DNA of 5,745 bases from an uncultured Prevotella sp. (GCA_945863825.1 CAMBBY010000110.1:1-5745), one strand, 5' to 3'; positions 1 through 5,396 are shown, numbered from the stretch's first letter. A program made the numbers and translations. Notes: generated from the letters alone by a model not told the origin.

Positions 1-2
1 CA

Positions 3-104
3 AGTGAAGAACTACTATTGTTAATCATTCTAGCATATGAAGATGAATCAATGGGCATTGTAAAAAATGTGGTCGGAAGAGATTCTGCCCAGATTCACCA
101 TTGA
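3..104 (+). CDS. C-terminal fragment of an unidentified protein (runs in from left edge)
   Basis: One frame is open from the left edge to a TGA at 102-104 and gives 33 residues ending in GRDSAQIHH. It has a hydrophobic, leucine-rich stretch (EELLLLIILAYEDE) that could be an amphipathic helix, followed by a short polar tail. The stop lies 26 bp before the metallophosphoesterase ATG, a spacing that would suit co-transcription. No family is recognisable from this little sequence. The frame could also be open by chance, because 33 codons is short for AT-rich DNA. Confidence 0.4.
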   Translation, partial: SEELLLLIILAYEDESMGIVKNVVGRDSAQIHH

Positions 105-130
105 AGTATTAACTTTATAAGATTAGATCA

Positions 131-715
131 ATGCTATTTAACTATAAGGAACATCGGATTTTTGCATTCTCTGACTCTCATGGAATGCACAAGCGGCTTC
201 ATATCCCTGAAGAAGCAGACATCCTACTTTGTGCTGGCGATGTAGTGTCTGGCTTTGGCAAGGATGGCATGGAGAACTTCTTTTCCTGGTTGTTAAGCCA
301 TCCTGCCAAACTTTATATTTTTGTCGCAGGTAATCATGAGCTGTTCTTGGAAGACAGCTTAGAGCAGACAATTTCGCTTTTACCTAAAAAAGTAGTTTTC
401 CTTCATGACTCCACCTTTGAGTTTGATGGGATAAGTTTTGGGAATATATCCATGCGAAGCTTGCAAAGTAAGGAGCAAAATGTCCAATCTGCTACCAAAA
501 TGGACTTCTTGATTACCCATATTCCACCGGAAGGCATACTTGACGAGGGTAGGGGAAGCCTTCCGCTATTGTTAGAGGTTTATCGCTCTCAACCTCGTTT
601 CCATGTCTTTGGTCATGCTCATTCTTGTGGAAATCAAAGCAAGGGAGGTGCTTTTACGGAGTTTTACAATGTCTCACAGTTTAATGAACTTAAAAACCAA
701 GATGGAGTTCAATAG
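131..715 (+). CDS. Calcineurin-like metallophosphoesterase (MPPED-like, small)
   Basis: The predicted cytoplasmic protein has 194 residues and is probably a metal-dependent phosphodiesterase or phosphatase; the substrate cannot be read from the sequence. All signature blocks of the fold occur in order: SDSHG (D15, H17), AGDVV (D37), GNHE (N68, H69), THIPP (H130) and FGHAH (H162, H164). These would supply the two-metal site, so the enzyme looks catalytically complete. There is no signal peptide or membrane segment. The length is typical of small stand-alone members, and the first residues lead directly into the first beta strand, which supports the ATG at 131. No Shine-Dalgarno is visible, as is usual in Bacteroidetes. 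A one-mismatch -7 box (TAACTTTA, 110-117) could drive it, or it may be read through from the upstream fragment. It is convergent with the next gene. Confidence 0.88.
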   Translation: MLFNYKEHRIFAFSDSHGMHKRLHIPEEADILLCAGDVVSGFGKDGMENFFSWLLSHPAKLYIFVAGNHELFLEDSLEQTISLLPKKVVFLHDSTFEFDGISFGNISMRSLQSKEQNVQSATKMDFLITHIPPEGILDEGRGSLPLLLEVYRSQPRFHVFGHAHSCGNQSKGGAFTEFYNVSQFNELKNQDGVQ

Positions 716-735
716 AGAATGATTTCCACCTTGGT
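696..735 (-). terminator. Hairpin between convergent genes, best as minus-strand terminator
   Basis: The inverted repeat ACCAAGATGGA (696-706) pairs with TCCACCTTGGT (725-735) around an 18-nt loop. There is a single A:C mismatch on the plus strand, which becomes a G:U wobble in minus-strand RNA. On the minus strand the stem is followed directly by TTTTTAAG, a good intrinsic terminator for the 753-1814 gene. On the plus strand it is followed only by a weak GACAAGTCTTTT, so plus-strand termination is less certain. The left arm lies inside the last codons of the metallophosphoesterase. Confidence 0.6.
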
Positions 736-752
736 GACAAGTCTTTTAAACA

Positions 753-1814
753 TCAGCTAAATAAATGCCTGTAGCCATCCGAGTAGGTTTGTGGTTGACG
801 TTTTTCGTATTTCTGAATAAGTATCGTAAAATGCAAATCAACTACATCGGAACTTACCTCTCTGGTACCAAAGACTAATTTTCCTTTTCCTGCCAACATT
901 TGGAACTCACTCTTGATATCTTCTTCCTCTTTCAAAGAAAGTGGATGAAGTGAGGACACCTTACATAATACGACAAGCTTCTGCGGATTTAAAAACTCAT
1001 TGTCTGAATCCATCTCGATGTACTTTATCAGTTTCTTCAGATAATCCACTCTGCTGCTTTCTCCATAAGTATGAGTCTCCATGTGGGTTAGCAACATAGA
1101 GAAACCATCATAGATGAAGTCCATGTCATGAAAAGTGATGTCCTTTCCACCCATGAACTTATCTCGGAGACCTTCATATTTTTCTCTATAGTCTAGATAG
1201 TCAATTCTCTTCTGCATACGATAGTCACGCTTCTTTCTTATATTGGATGCTTTGGCGATTCTCTTGTTGCAATAGTCCCAGTCTTCCATGCTCATGGATA
1301 TACTATCATGAGAAAAGAGCTTCATGGTTTCGAGAACCTCTCTTTTCTTATGGCCAGGCAAATAATTGAGATAGAACTTTTGTTCTAACTTTCTTGCCAT
1401 AGTACCATAACAGGTGTGCATCTTGTGCTCGATTCTGTCCTCAAAGGTTTCTTGGGTAGTTTGTGGCGTATAGCCATAGAAAGTACAACTCCAAAGAATC
1501 TTGGCTAGCACTTCCTCCTTGCTGAGGTTGCAGTCATCAGCAACAACTACCTCCTTGGCGACATTGCTTTCCCAAAGGTCACCTTCGCAATTGCAAACAT
1601 CGATGTATGACTCCTCATCTTCAAAGGCTTCATCAGGAGTGTGCCACTCGACTTCAATCTTATGATTTTCTATATCAGAATTATCCACAGGAGTAAGGTG
1701 GCAGAGGATGTCGTATGCTTCCCGATACTGTCTAATGGCCAAAGATCCTTCTTTTTTCAAGGCAGGTATCAATGCGTCAAAATCCGTACTAAGTAAAAGT
1801 TCTTTCAGTTTCAT
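753..1814 (-). CDS. Conserved-looking Bacteroidetes hypothetical protein, 353 aa
   Basis: I do not recognise a biochemical function. The protein has 353 residues with no signal peptide or membrane segment, so it is probably cytoplasmic. The N-terminal third has a helix with an LKELL..DFDALIPALK pattern, then YREAYDILCHLTP, then a very acidic stretch (about residues 48-90) and EEVLAKILWSCTFYGY (about 103-118). From memory this layout resembles the DUF6557-type proteins of Bacteroidales, but that is a tentative assignment. The middle (about 160-225) is strongly basic and helical (NIRKKRDYRMQKRIDYLDYREKY), and the C-terminal part is mixed alpha/beta (LVVLCKVSSLHPL, GKLVFGTREVSSD). The ATG at 1814 lies about 18 nt below the predicted transcription start of a good -7 box at 1839-1846, which supports this start. 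It appears to be monocistronic and ends at the hairpin at 696-735. Confidence 0.8.
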   Translation of the reverse strand: MKLKELLLSTDFDALIPALKKEGSLAIRQYREAYDILCHLTPVDNSDIENHKIEVEWHTPDEAFEDEESYIDVCNCEGDLWESNVAKEVVVADDCNLSKEEVLAKILWSCTFYGYTPQTTQETFEDRIEHKMHTCYGTMARKLEQKFYLNYLPGHKKREVLETMKLFSHDSISMSMEDWDYCNKRIAKASNIRKKRDYRMQKRIDYLDYREKYEGLRDKFMGGKDITFHDMDFIYDGFSMLLTHMETHTYGESSRVDYLKKLIKYIEMDSDNEFLNPQKLVVLCKVSSLHPLSLKEEEDIKSEFQMLAGKGKLVFGTREVSSDVVDLHFTILIQKYEKRQPQTYSDGYRHLFS

Positions 1815-1838
1815 ACACTTAACATTTAAAATTTATTG

Positions 1839-1846
1839 CAAAGGTA
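1839..1846 (-). promoter_or_regulatory. Bacteroidetes -7 promoter box for the 753-1814 gene
   Basis: Read on the minus strand this is TACCTTTG followed by CA, a perfect match to the TAnnTTTG -7 element. It lies 24 bp upstream of the ATG and predicts a short leader of about 18 nt. No TTTG lies at the ideal 19-21 bp upstream; the nearest TTTG is 14 bp away, within a small dyad (1856-1874) that could be an operator. Confidence 0.6.
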
Positions 1847-1855
1847 GTGCAAGGG

Positions 1856-1874
1856 TGTGCCAAAAAACGGCACA
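1856..1874. repeat. Small dyad TGTGCC/GGCACA upstream of the hypothetical gene
   Basis: A perfect 6-bp inverted repeat, TGTGCC (1856-1861) and GGCACA (1869-1874), with a 7-nt AAAAAAC loop. It covers the region expected to hold the -33 element of the minus-strand promoter, so a regulator binding here would affect transcription of the hypothetical gene. It shares bases with the larger inverted repeat at 1871-1929, so the two structures cannot form together. Confidence 0.4.
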
Positions 1875-1929
1875 GCTTAAAAACATCTTTGAAGGCTATG
1901 ATATTTTTATAAAATGTTTTTAAGGTGTG
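1871..1929 (-). terminator. Long inverted repeat after the sulfatase, possible terminator
   Basis: The 16-nt arms CACAGCTTAAAAACAT (1871-1886) and ATGTTTTTAAGGTGTG (1914-1929) pair at 15 of 16 positions, with one G:G mismatch and a 27-nt AT-rich loop. Eleven consecutive pairs are perfect. On the minus strand the hairpin is followed by CCGTTTTTT, so it could end sulfatase transcription. Most pairs are A:T, which makes it a weak stem. A recombination footprint or regulator site is an alternative. Confidence 0.45.
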
Positions 1930-1951
1930 TTTAATAAGTCCATGACACACC
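1924..1951 (-). terminator. GGTGTGT/ACACACC hairpin just after the sulfatase stop
   Basis: GGTGTGT (1924-1930) pairs perfectly with ACACACC (1945-1951) over a 14-nt loop, 19 bp beyond the sulfatase stop codon. On the minus strand it is followed by TTAAAAACATTTT, which is not a clean U-tract. Its left arm overlaps the right arm of the 1871-1929 repeat, so the two hairpins compete. It could be part of the sulfatase terminator region. Confidence 0.35.
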
Positions 1952-1970
1952 CTCAGTTTTACAAAGCCGA

Positions 1971-3391
1971 TTACTTTTTCCCGCTTTCTGCATCTTCAGG
2001 TATTGGCCAGTTTTCTGATGGAGTTCGCATTTCCTTCATCACCTTGTCAAAGCCGATAACCATTTCCGGATACTTCTTGGCGAGATCATGTTTCTCTTCT
2101 GGGTCTTCACGCAGATTATAGAGTTCCAGAGGCTTGTTTGGCTTGATGGTAACAGCCTTCCAGTCACCGTGGCGCGCAGCACGCTGCTTACCTGGGAATT
2201 CCCAATAAAGAACTCGGTCGTCTGTATCAATCTGCTTACCATAGAATAAAGGCAGGATATTCATGCCGTTGATGTTCTGAGGCAGATATTGGGTGCCTCC
2301 AGTAAGAGCTGCCAGCGTAGGCATTACATCTGGGAAATAGATGATGTTGTTCAGCGACTGTACCGGTACTTTTCCTGGTTGGTTCACGATGAATGGTACT
2401 CGGATACCTCCTTCGTAAAGCTGCGCCTTGCGGCCACGGAATCCTGCGTTGCAGTTGAACAGTTTCAATGGTGCCTGAACGGCAGCACCATTATCTGATG
2501 CAAAGATAACGAGCGTATTCTCGCGCAAATTATTCTTTTCCAGATAGGTGAGCAGTCTGCCTATTGCCGCATCCATGTGAGTTACGAGTGAAGCGTAGCG
2601 CTTGTCATTCATGCTCCAGGATTCATCATCATACCATGTGGTGTTGTCAATGATGTAGGGTTCATGAGGCGCATCAAAAGCCAGATAGAGGAAGAAAGGA
2701 TTCTTCTTGTTTCGCTTGATGAAATTGATGGCATCATCGGTCGAAATATCTGTGTTGTGCTTGATGTGCTTATCGTGCTCATTTGCCTTGATATGGATGA
2801 GCTTGTCGTTGTCGAAACGGTTGTATGGATAATAGTAAGGTGAATTGGATTCTACCGTACTGATCAGCCATCCGTGGAACTCGTCAAAGCCACGATAGAT
2901 AGGTGATGATTTAGGATCATACCCATCCAGATGCCATTTGTTGACAAGGCAGGTTTTGTAACCGGCTGCGTGCAATACCGTAGCGATGGTTGTATCCTGT
3001 GGTTGCAGACTTGTTCTGCGAACGATGGTCGTATCGCCATTCGGGTTGATTTTCAAACCAGTCAATCCTCCGGCAGTACACATATTATCACGGATACGGC
3101 TGTTTCCGGTATTCTTACCAGTCATCAGCGCACATCTTGATGGTGAACTGATTCCTGAACCGGCATAGCTCTGGTTGAATCGTGTACCCGTAGCAGCCAG
3201 TTTGTCAATGTTGGGCGTCTTGATAGTCTTGCTGCCGTAGCAGGAAAGATCGCCATATCCCAGATCATCTGCAAGGATGAAGATGATGTTAGGTCTGTCG
3301 GCTGTAGCCTTTACACCTTGTTTTGTGCCATTGCTGCCTGCCCTGGCACGAGCGAGGCTGCAATGGCTCCGATAAATGCTTTATTCTTTAT
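1971..3391 (-). pseudogene. Secreted S1-family sulfatase, frameshifted and start-less
   Basis: If repaired, this would be a periplasmic or exported sulfatase of about 473 residues that removes sulfate esters from glycans. Visible family features (reconstructed numbering) are: a signal peptide with an AMA|QN cleavage site (1-22), PNIIFILADDLGYGD with metal ligands D42 and D43, the Ser-type formylglycine motif SSPSR (S82), NKWH (K152, H154), PHEPY (H243), SDNGA (D300, N301), and the typical C-terminal YNLREDPEEKHDLA. A Ser-type motif implies maturation by an anaerobic sulfatase-maturating enzyme. Two lesions are seen. The signal peptide frame (3311-3391) ends at a TAA after QNKV, and the enzyme frame resumes one base off near 3316-3317, where a GGG run (Lys-Gly-Val) seems to have lost a G. 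The expected start reads ATA (3389-3391). The enzyme frame has no ATG, GTG or TTG before Met90 (3125), which lies past the catalytic Ser. An intact 384-residue frame at 1971-3125 would therefore be inactive. A sequencing error remains possible. Confidence 0.85.
3311..3391 (-). other. Detached signal-peptide reading frame of the sulfatase
   Basis: This minus-strand frame encodes (I/M)KNKAFIGAIAASLVPGQ, then AAMAQNKV and a TAA at 3311-3313. The basic N-terminus, the hydrophobic FIGAIAASLV core and the AMA|QN signal peptidase I site are typical. It belongs to the sulfatase but is out of frame with it. The first codon is ATA, where the family pattern and the position predict ATG. It lies about 20 nt below the predicted transcription start of the 3419-3426 promoter box. 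Confidence 0.75.
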
Positions 3392-3418
3392 TGTTAAATT
3401 GTTAGTCGATTTATTTTG

Positions 3419-3426
3419 CAAAAGTA
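3419..3426 (-). promoter_or_regulatory. -7 promoter box of the sulfatase gene
   Basis: Minus-strand TACTTTTG followed by CA matches TAnnTTTG exactly. The transcription start would be near 3412 and the leader about 20 nt to the ATA codon. No clear TTTG is seen at the -33 position; the area is T-rich. That the promoter is still intact suggests the coding lesions are recent. Confidence 0.6.
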
Positions 3427-3469
3427 TGAAAAATAAATGAGAAAAAGTGATTTTCTAAATAAAAAGTTA

Positions 3470-3477
3470 TACCTTTG
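3470..3477 (+). promoter_or_regulatory. Plus-strand -7-like box facing the structured element
   Basis: TACCTTTG matches the TAnnTTTG consensus but is followed by TC rather than the CA seen at the other four boxes, and there is no TTTG 19-21 bp upstream. If used, transcription would start near 3484 and run into the structured element at 3525-3612, divergently from the sulfatase promoter about 44 bp away. Confidence 0.35.
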
Positions 3478-3524
3478 TCTTCAAATCTTTCGTTGCCATA
3501 AACTATCTTCAAGTAATGAAAAAT

Positions 3525-3612
3525 GGAGGTAATAGCCATGCTGAGTACCCATAGCTCTAGTACTATAACAGTACTAGCGATTCATTAATGAAGTAAGCAT
3601 CGTTTGACCTCC
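3525..3612. ncRNA. Structured inverted-repeat element, candidate small RNA
   Basis: The element folds from outside in: GGAGGT (3525-3530) with ACCTCC (3607-3612); ATGCT (3538-3542) with AGCAT (3596-3600); and an apical 8-bp stem CTAGTACT (3557-3564) with AGTACTAG (3570-3577) over loop ATAAC. A perfect 12-nt palindrome, TTCATTAATGAA (3581-3592), sits in the right internal loop. A strong minus-strand -7 box lies at 3641-3648 and the minus-strand 3' arm runs into CATTTTTC, so a roughly 115-nt minus-strand RNA is plausible; a plus-strand transcript from 3470-3477 is also possible. Both strands show GGAGGT about 6-7 nt before an ATG. No known RNA family is recognised. The alternative is a MITE-like or recombination element. 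Confidence 0.4.
3538..3588 (+). CDS. Possible 16-residue leader peptide with perfect Shine-Dalgarno
   Basis: The reading frame ATG to TAA encodes MLSTHSSSTITVLAIH. GGAGGT (3525-3530) lies 7 nt before the ATG, an ideal Shine-Dalgarno, which is unusual because Bacteroidetes genes seldom use one. The Ser/Thr/Ile-rich content is reminiscent of amino-acid leader peptides, but no biosynthetic gene follows. The frame lies inside the structured element, whose outer stem would hide the GGAGGT. It may be only a by-product of the palindrome, since the other strand has a similar 8-residue frame (MLTSLMNR, 3574-3600) behind AGGAGGT. Confidence 0.2.
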   Translation: MLSTHSSSTITVLAIH

Positions 3613-3640
3613 TAATATCCATATTTCTTGTTTTTGGATG

Positions 3641-3648
3641 CAAAGTTA
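3641..3648 (-). promoter_or_regulatory. Minus-strand -7 box facing the structured element
   Basis: Minus-strand TAACTTTG followed by CA is a perfect TAnnTTTG match of the same form as the three gene-associated boxes here. It would start a transcript near 3634 that immediately enters the structured element. No coding gene lies between it and the sulfatase promoter, which argues for an RNA product or a regulatory leader. A clear -33 TTTG is missing. Confidence 0.5.
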
Positions 3649-3824
3649 CAACATGGGTATGCAGTCTTTCTGCGTAGATAAGAAAAAATATACTCAAGCC
3701 TGAAAAAAACAAGGATTGAGCATGTTGTGAATATTTATCAATTTGCCATAAATCTCCTTTAATAAAAAAGGGGTGATGTGTGTGTACAAATCCATATTTT
3801 TATTAAAAAAAACTGTTTCTTTCA
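3649..3824. other. AT-rich intergenic stretch without a gene
   Basis: No credible coding frame is seen on either strand. It holds three weak stem-loops: TATGCAG/CTGCGTA (3658-3676, one wobble), CTCAAGCC/GGATTGAG (3693-3720, one mismatch) and CTCCTTT/AAAGGGG (3754-3773, one wobble). None has a clean U-tract. A short TG run lies at 3778-3785. No function can be assigned. Confidence 0.5.
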
Positions 3825-3934
3825 GAAAAGTGTGGTTTTCGATCCCCGTATTCGTAGGAAAAGTGTATTTTTTATTTGGTTATTCCGTAGGAAAAGTGTA
3901 TATTTGCACCGTTAAAATCATAAGAAAAGTGTAA
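3818..3934 (+). repeat. Four direct repeats of GAAAAGTGT at exact 33-bp period (operator-like array)
   Basis: The 9-mer GAAAAGTGT occurs at 3825-3833, 3858-3866, 3891-3899 and 3924-3932, each start exactly 33 bp after the last. The flanks are partly conserved: copies 2 and 3 are preceded by TTC(C)GTAG, copy 4 by ATCATAA and copy 1 by TTTCA. Copy 3 has a small dyad, TTCC-GTA-GGAA. Intervening sequence is otherwise different. Copy 2 lies just upstream of the -33 element, copy 3 fills the spacer and touches the -7 box, and copy 4 ends 4 bp before the ATPase ATG. About three DNA turns separate the copies, so a protein binding them would sit nearly on one face. An autoregulatory operator is the simplest reading. 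No frame through the array is open, so it is not coding. Confidence 0.75.
3875..3906 (+). promoter_or_regulatory. Promoter of the AAA ATPase gene
   Basis: TTTG (3875-3878), a 20-bp spacer, then TATATTTG (3899-3906) followed by CA. This matches the Bacteroidetes primary-sigma consensus TTTG-N19-21-TAnnTTTG at both elements. Transcription would start near 3913, giving a leader of about 24 nt. It is embedded in the 33-bp repeat array, with one repeat inside the spacer and one in the leader. Confidence 0.8.
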
Positions 3935-3936
3935 TT

Positions 3937-5289
3937 ATGCTGTATAGAAAGATAGAAAAATATATCGTAAGTCACTTACAATCAGGGTCTGACAAGATTC
4001 TGATTGTAGATGGTGCACGCCAAATCGGAAAGTCGTACATTATCCGAGAAATCGGAAAGAAGCTTTTTCCCAACTATATTGAGGTGAATATGGAAACAGA
4101 TAAGCTTGGAGACCGGACTTTTGCTGACGCAAAGACGGTGGATGATTTCTATTTGGCTTTGAGTACGGTGGCAGGTGATAGGATGAAGGAAAAGAATAAC
4201 ACTTTGGTATTTATAGATGAGATTCAAGCCTATGATCATTTGCTTACTTTGCTTAAGTTCCTGCGTGAAGATAATAAGTTTACTTATATCGCCAGTGGTT
4301 CGTTGCTGGGTGTTACGCTTAAGACAACATCATCTATTCCTTTAGGCAGTATCATTATCCATCACATGTATCCGTTAGACTTTGAAGAGTTCCTGATAGC
4401 CAATGGAATCGGGCAACTGGTGCTTGATGCGATTCGCAAGAAGTTTGCTGCAAGGGAGTCGATGCCGGAAGCTATCCATAACAAACTTCTAGATTTGTTC
4501 AAGAAATATCTCCTGGTAGGTGGATTGCCTGATGCTGTCAATGAATTCTTAGCAACCAAGAATATCACAACCATTCGTACCATTCAGAATGAAATCCATC
4601 ATCTCTATGGAGTGGATGCGGCACGTTATGAGGAGATGCACAATCGCTTGAAGATTCAGCGCATCTACAGTATGGTTCCTTCTAATTTGGAAAACAAGAA
4701 AAAACGTGTGGTGGTGAAGGACATTGAGGACAAGAAGGGAAAGCGAATGAGTGATTATGTAGAGGAATTTGATTATCTGATTTCTTCTGGCATTACCTTG
4801 GAAGTGAAGGCCATCAGTAAGCCAAGTTTCCCTCTGATAGAGAATAGTGGTAAGAATCTGCTGAAGCTTTATATGAACGATGTGGGTATTCTGACCGGCA
4901 TTTTCTTTGGCACCAACATCAAGGCGGTGATGGATGATGTGGCAAGTATTAATCTCGGTTCCGTTTATGAGACGGTGGTGGCACAGGAGTTGAAGGCGCA
5001 TGGCTTTAATCTTTATTATTACGACAACAAGAAGACGGGGGAAGTAGATTATCTGATAGATGACATGGAGCACCTTTCTGTTCTTCCGTTAGAAATCAAG
5101 TCTGGTAAGGATTATCAGGTGCATAGTGCCTTGGATAAGTTCCTGCAAGTCAAGGAATATAACATCCAGCAAGCCTTCGTTTTATCCAATGCTCAGCAGG
5201 TGAAGGTGAAGGATGGAATAACTTATCTGCCTATCTATTATATAATGTGTATAGAGCCAAAGCAGGCAGAAGATGAAGTGTTGCTTTAG
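3937..5289 (+). CDS. AAA family ATPase with C-terminal DUF4143 domain
   Basis: The predicted cytoplasmic P-loop ATPase has 450 residues, a usual length for this family, whose cellular role is poorly known. The N-terminal AAA_14-type domain has Walker A GARQIGKS (26-33; K32, S33), Walker B LVFIDE (90-95; D94, E95) and a sensor-1-like YIASGSLLG (117-125). A helical linker region includes the family-typical LLVGGLPDAV. The C-terminal DUF4143 part has a restriction-endonuclease-fold pattern, GEVDYLI (D371) followed by LEIKSGK (E386, K388). That could mean DNA cleavage or simply DNA binding. A basic segment (about 245-275, KKKRVVVKDIEDKKGKR) may also contact nucleic acid. The ATG lies 30 bp after the -7 box and immediately after repeat copy 4, supporting this start and suggesting feedback control by a protein binding the repeats. 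Members are often found in many copies in Bacteroidales genomes. No frameshift or missing motif is seen. Confidence 0.9.
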   Translation: MLYRKIEKYIVSHLQSGSDKILIVDGARQIGKSYIIREIGKKLFPNYIEVNMETDKLGDRTFADAKTVDDFYLALSTVAGDRMKEKNNTLVFIDEIQAYDHLLTLLKFLREDNKFTYIASGSLLGVTLKTTSSIPLGSIIIHHMYPLDFEEFLIANGIGQLVLDAIRKKFAARESMPEAIHNKLLDLFKKYLLVGGLPDAVNEFLATKNITTIRTIQNEIHHLYGVDAARYEEMHNRLKIQRIYSMVPSNLENKKKRVVVKDIEDKKGKRMSDYVEEFDYLISSGITLEVKAISKPSFPLIENSGKNLLKLYMNDVGILTGIFFGTNIKAVMDDVASINLGSVYETVVAQELKAHGFNLYYYDNKKTGEVDYLIDDMEHLSVLPLEIKSGKDYQVHSALDKFLQVKEYNIQQAFVLSNAQQVKVKDGITYLPIYYIMCIEPKQAEDEVLL

Positions 5290-5307
5290 GACGATTGGTA
5301 AGATATA

Positions 5308-5322
5308 ATAAGAAAAATGTAA
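5308..5322 (+). repeat. Fifth, one-mismatch copy of the array repeat downstream of the ATPase
   Basis: ATAAGAAAAATGTAA matches ATAAGAAAAGTGTAA (3920-3934, around copy 4) at 14 of 15 positions. It lies 18 bp beyond the ATPase stop and upstream of the toxin-antitoxin-like pair. It could be another operator copy or one half of a direct repeat flanking the ATPase gene. The AT-rich composition raises the chance of coincidence. Confidence 0.45.
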
Positions 5323-5331
5323 AGATAATTT

Positions 5332-5369
5332 ATCATAATACCCCTTATTATTGGGATAATATTTATGAT
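5332..5369 (+). promoter_or_regulatory. Dyad between ATPase and antitoxin: operator or weak terminator
   Basis: ATCATAA (5332-5338) and TTATGAT (5363-5369) are perfect inverted repeats, with an inner TA(C)CCC/GGGATA-like stem over TTATTATT. No U-tract follows, so a terminator is unlikely. The position about 27 bp before the antitoxin start suits an autoregulatory operator, which such pairs usually have. No clear -7 box is seen, so the pair might be transcribed from the ATPase promoter. Confidence 0.35.
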
Positions 5370-5396
5370 TAGCTACCAGGTTTAACAACTGTGGCT

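Noticed and set aside
1851..1866. Sigma-54-like site on the minus strand (TTGGCACACCCTTGCA)
   Set aside because: The GG and GC dinucleotides are separated by 9 bp rather than the required 10, and a good housekeeping -7 box directly downstream explains the promoter better.
1708..1923. 71-codon plus-strand frame
   Set aside because: It is mostly antisense to the start of the hypothetical gene and runs through the inverted repeats; no promoter or domain pattern.
2289..2498. 69-codon plus-strand frame within the sulfatase
   Set aside because: Antisense to conserved sulfatase motifs, with no supporting signals.
3305..3325. Programmed ribosomal frameshift joining the signal peptide to the sulfatase
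   Set aside because: There is no slippery heptamer or following stem at the junction, and the ATA start argues for decay rather than recoding.
3419..3421. TTG as an upstream start for the sulfatase signal peptide frame
   Set aside because: It lies inside the -7 promoter box and so would not be transcribed; it also would not repair the downstream frameshift.
3523..3614. Retron ncRNA or tRNA-like gene
   Set aside because: No reverse transcriptase is in the window, and the fold lacks tRNA T-loop and acceptor features.
3825..3932. CRISPR array
   Set aside because: The constant part is only about 9-15 bp, flanks are degenerate, there are four units, and no cas gene is seen; the copies overlap promoter elements instead.
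4549..5073. 174-codon open frame on the minus strand
   Set aside because: It lies wholly antisense to the ATPase coding sequence, whose Walker and DUF4143 motifs are clear; the product is His/Ile-rich and low in recognisable features, typical of a shadow frame.
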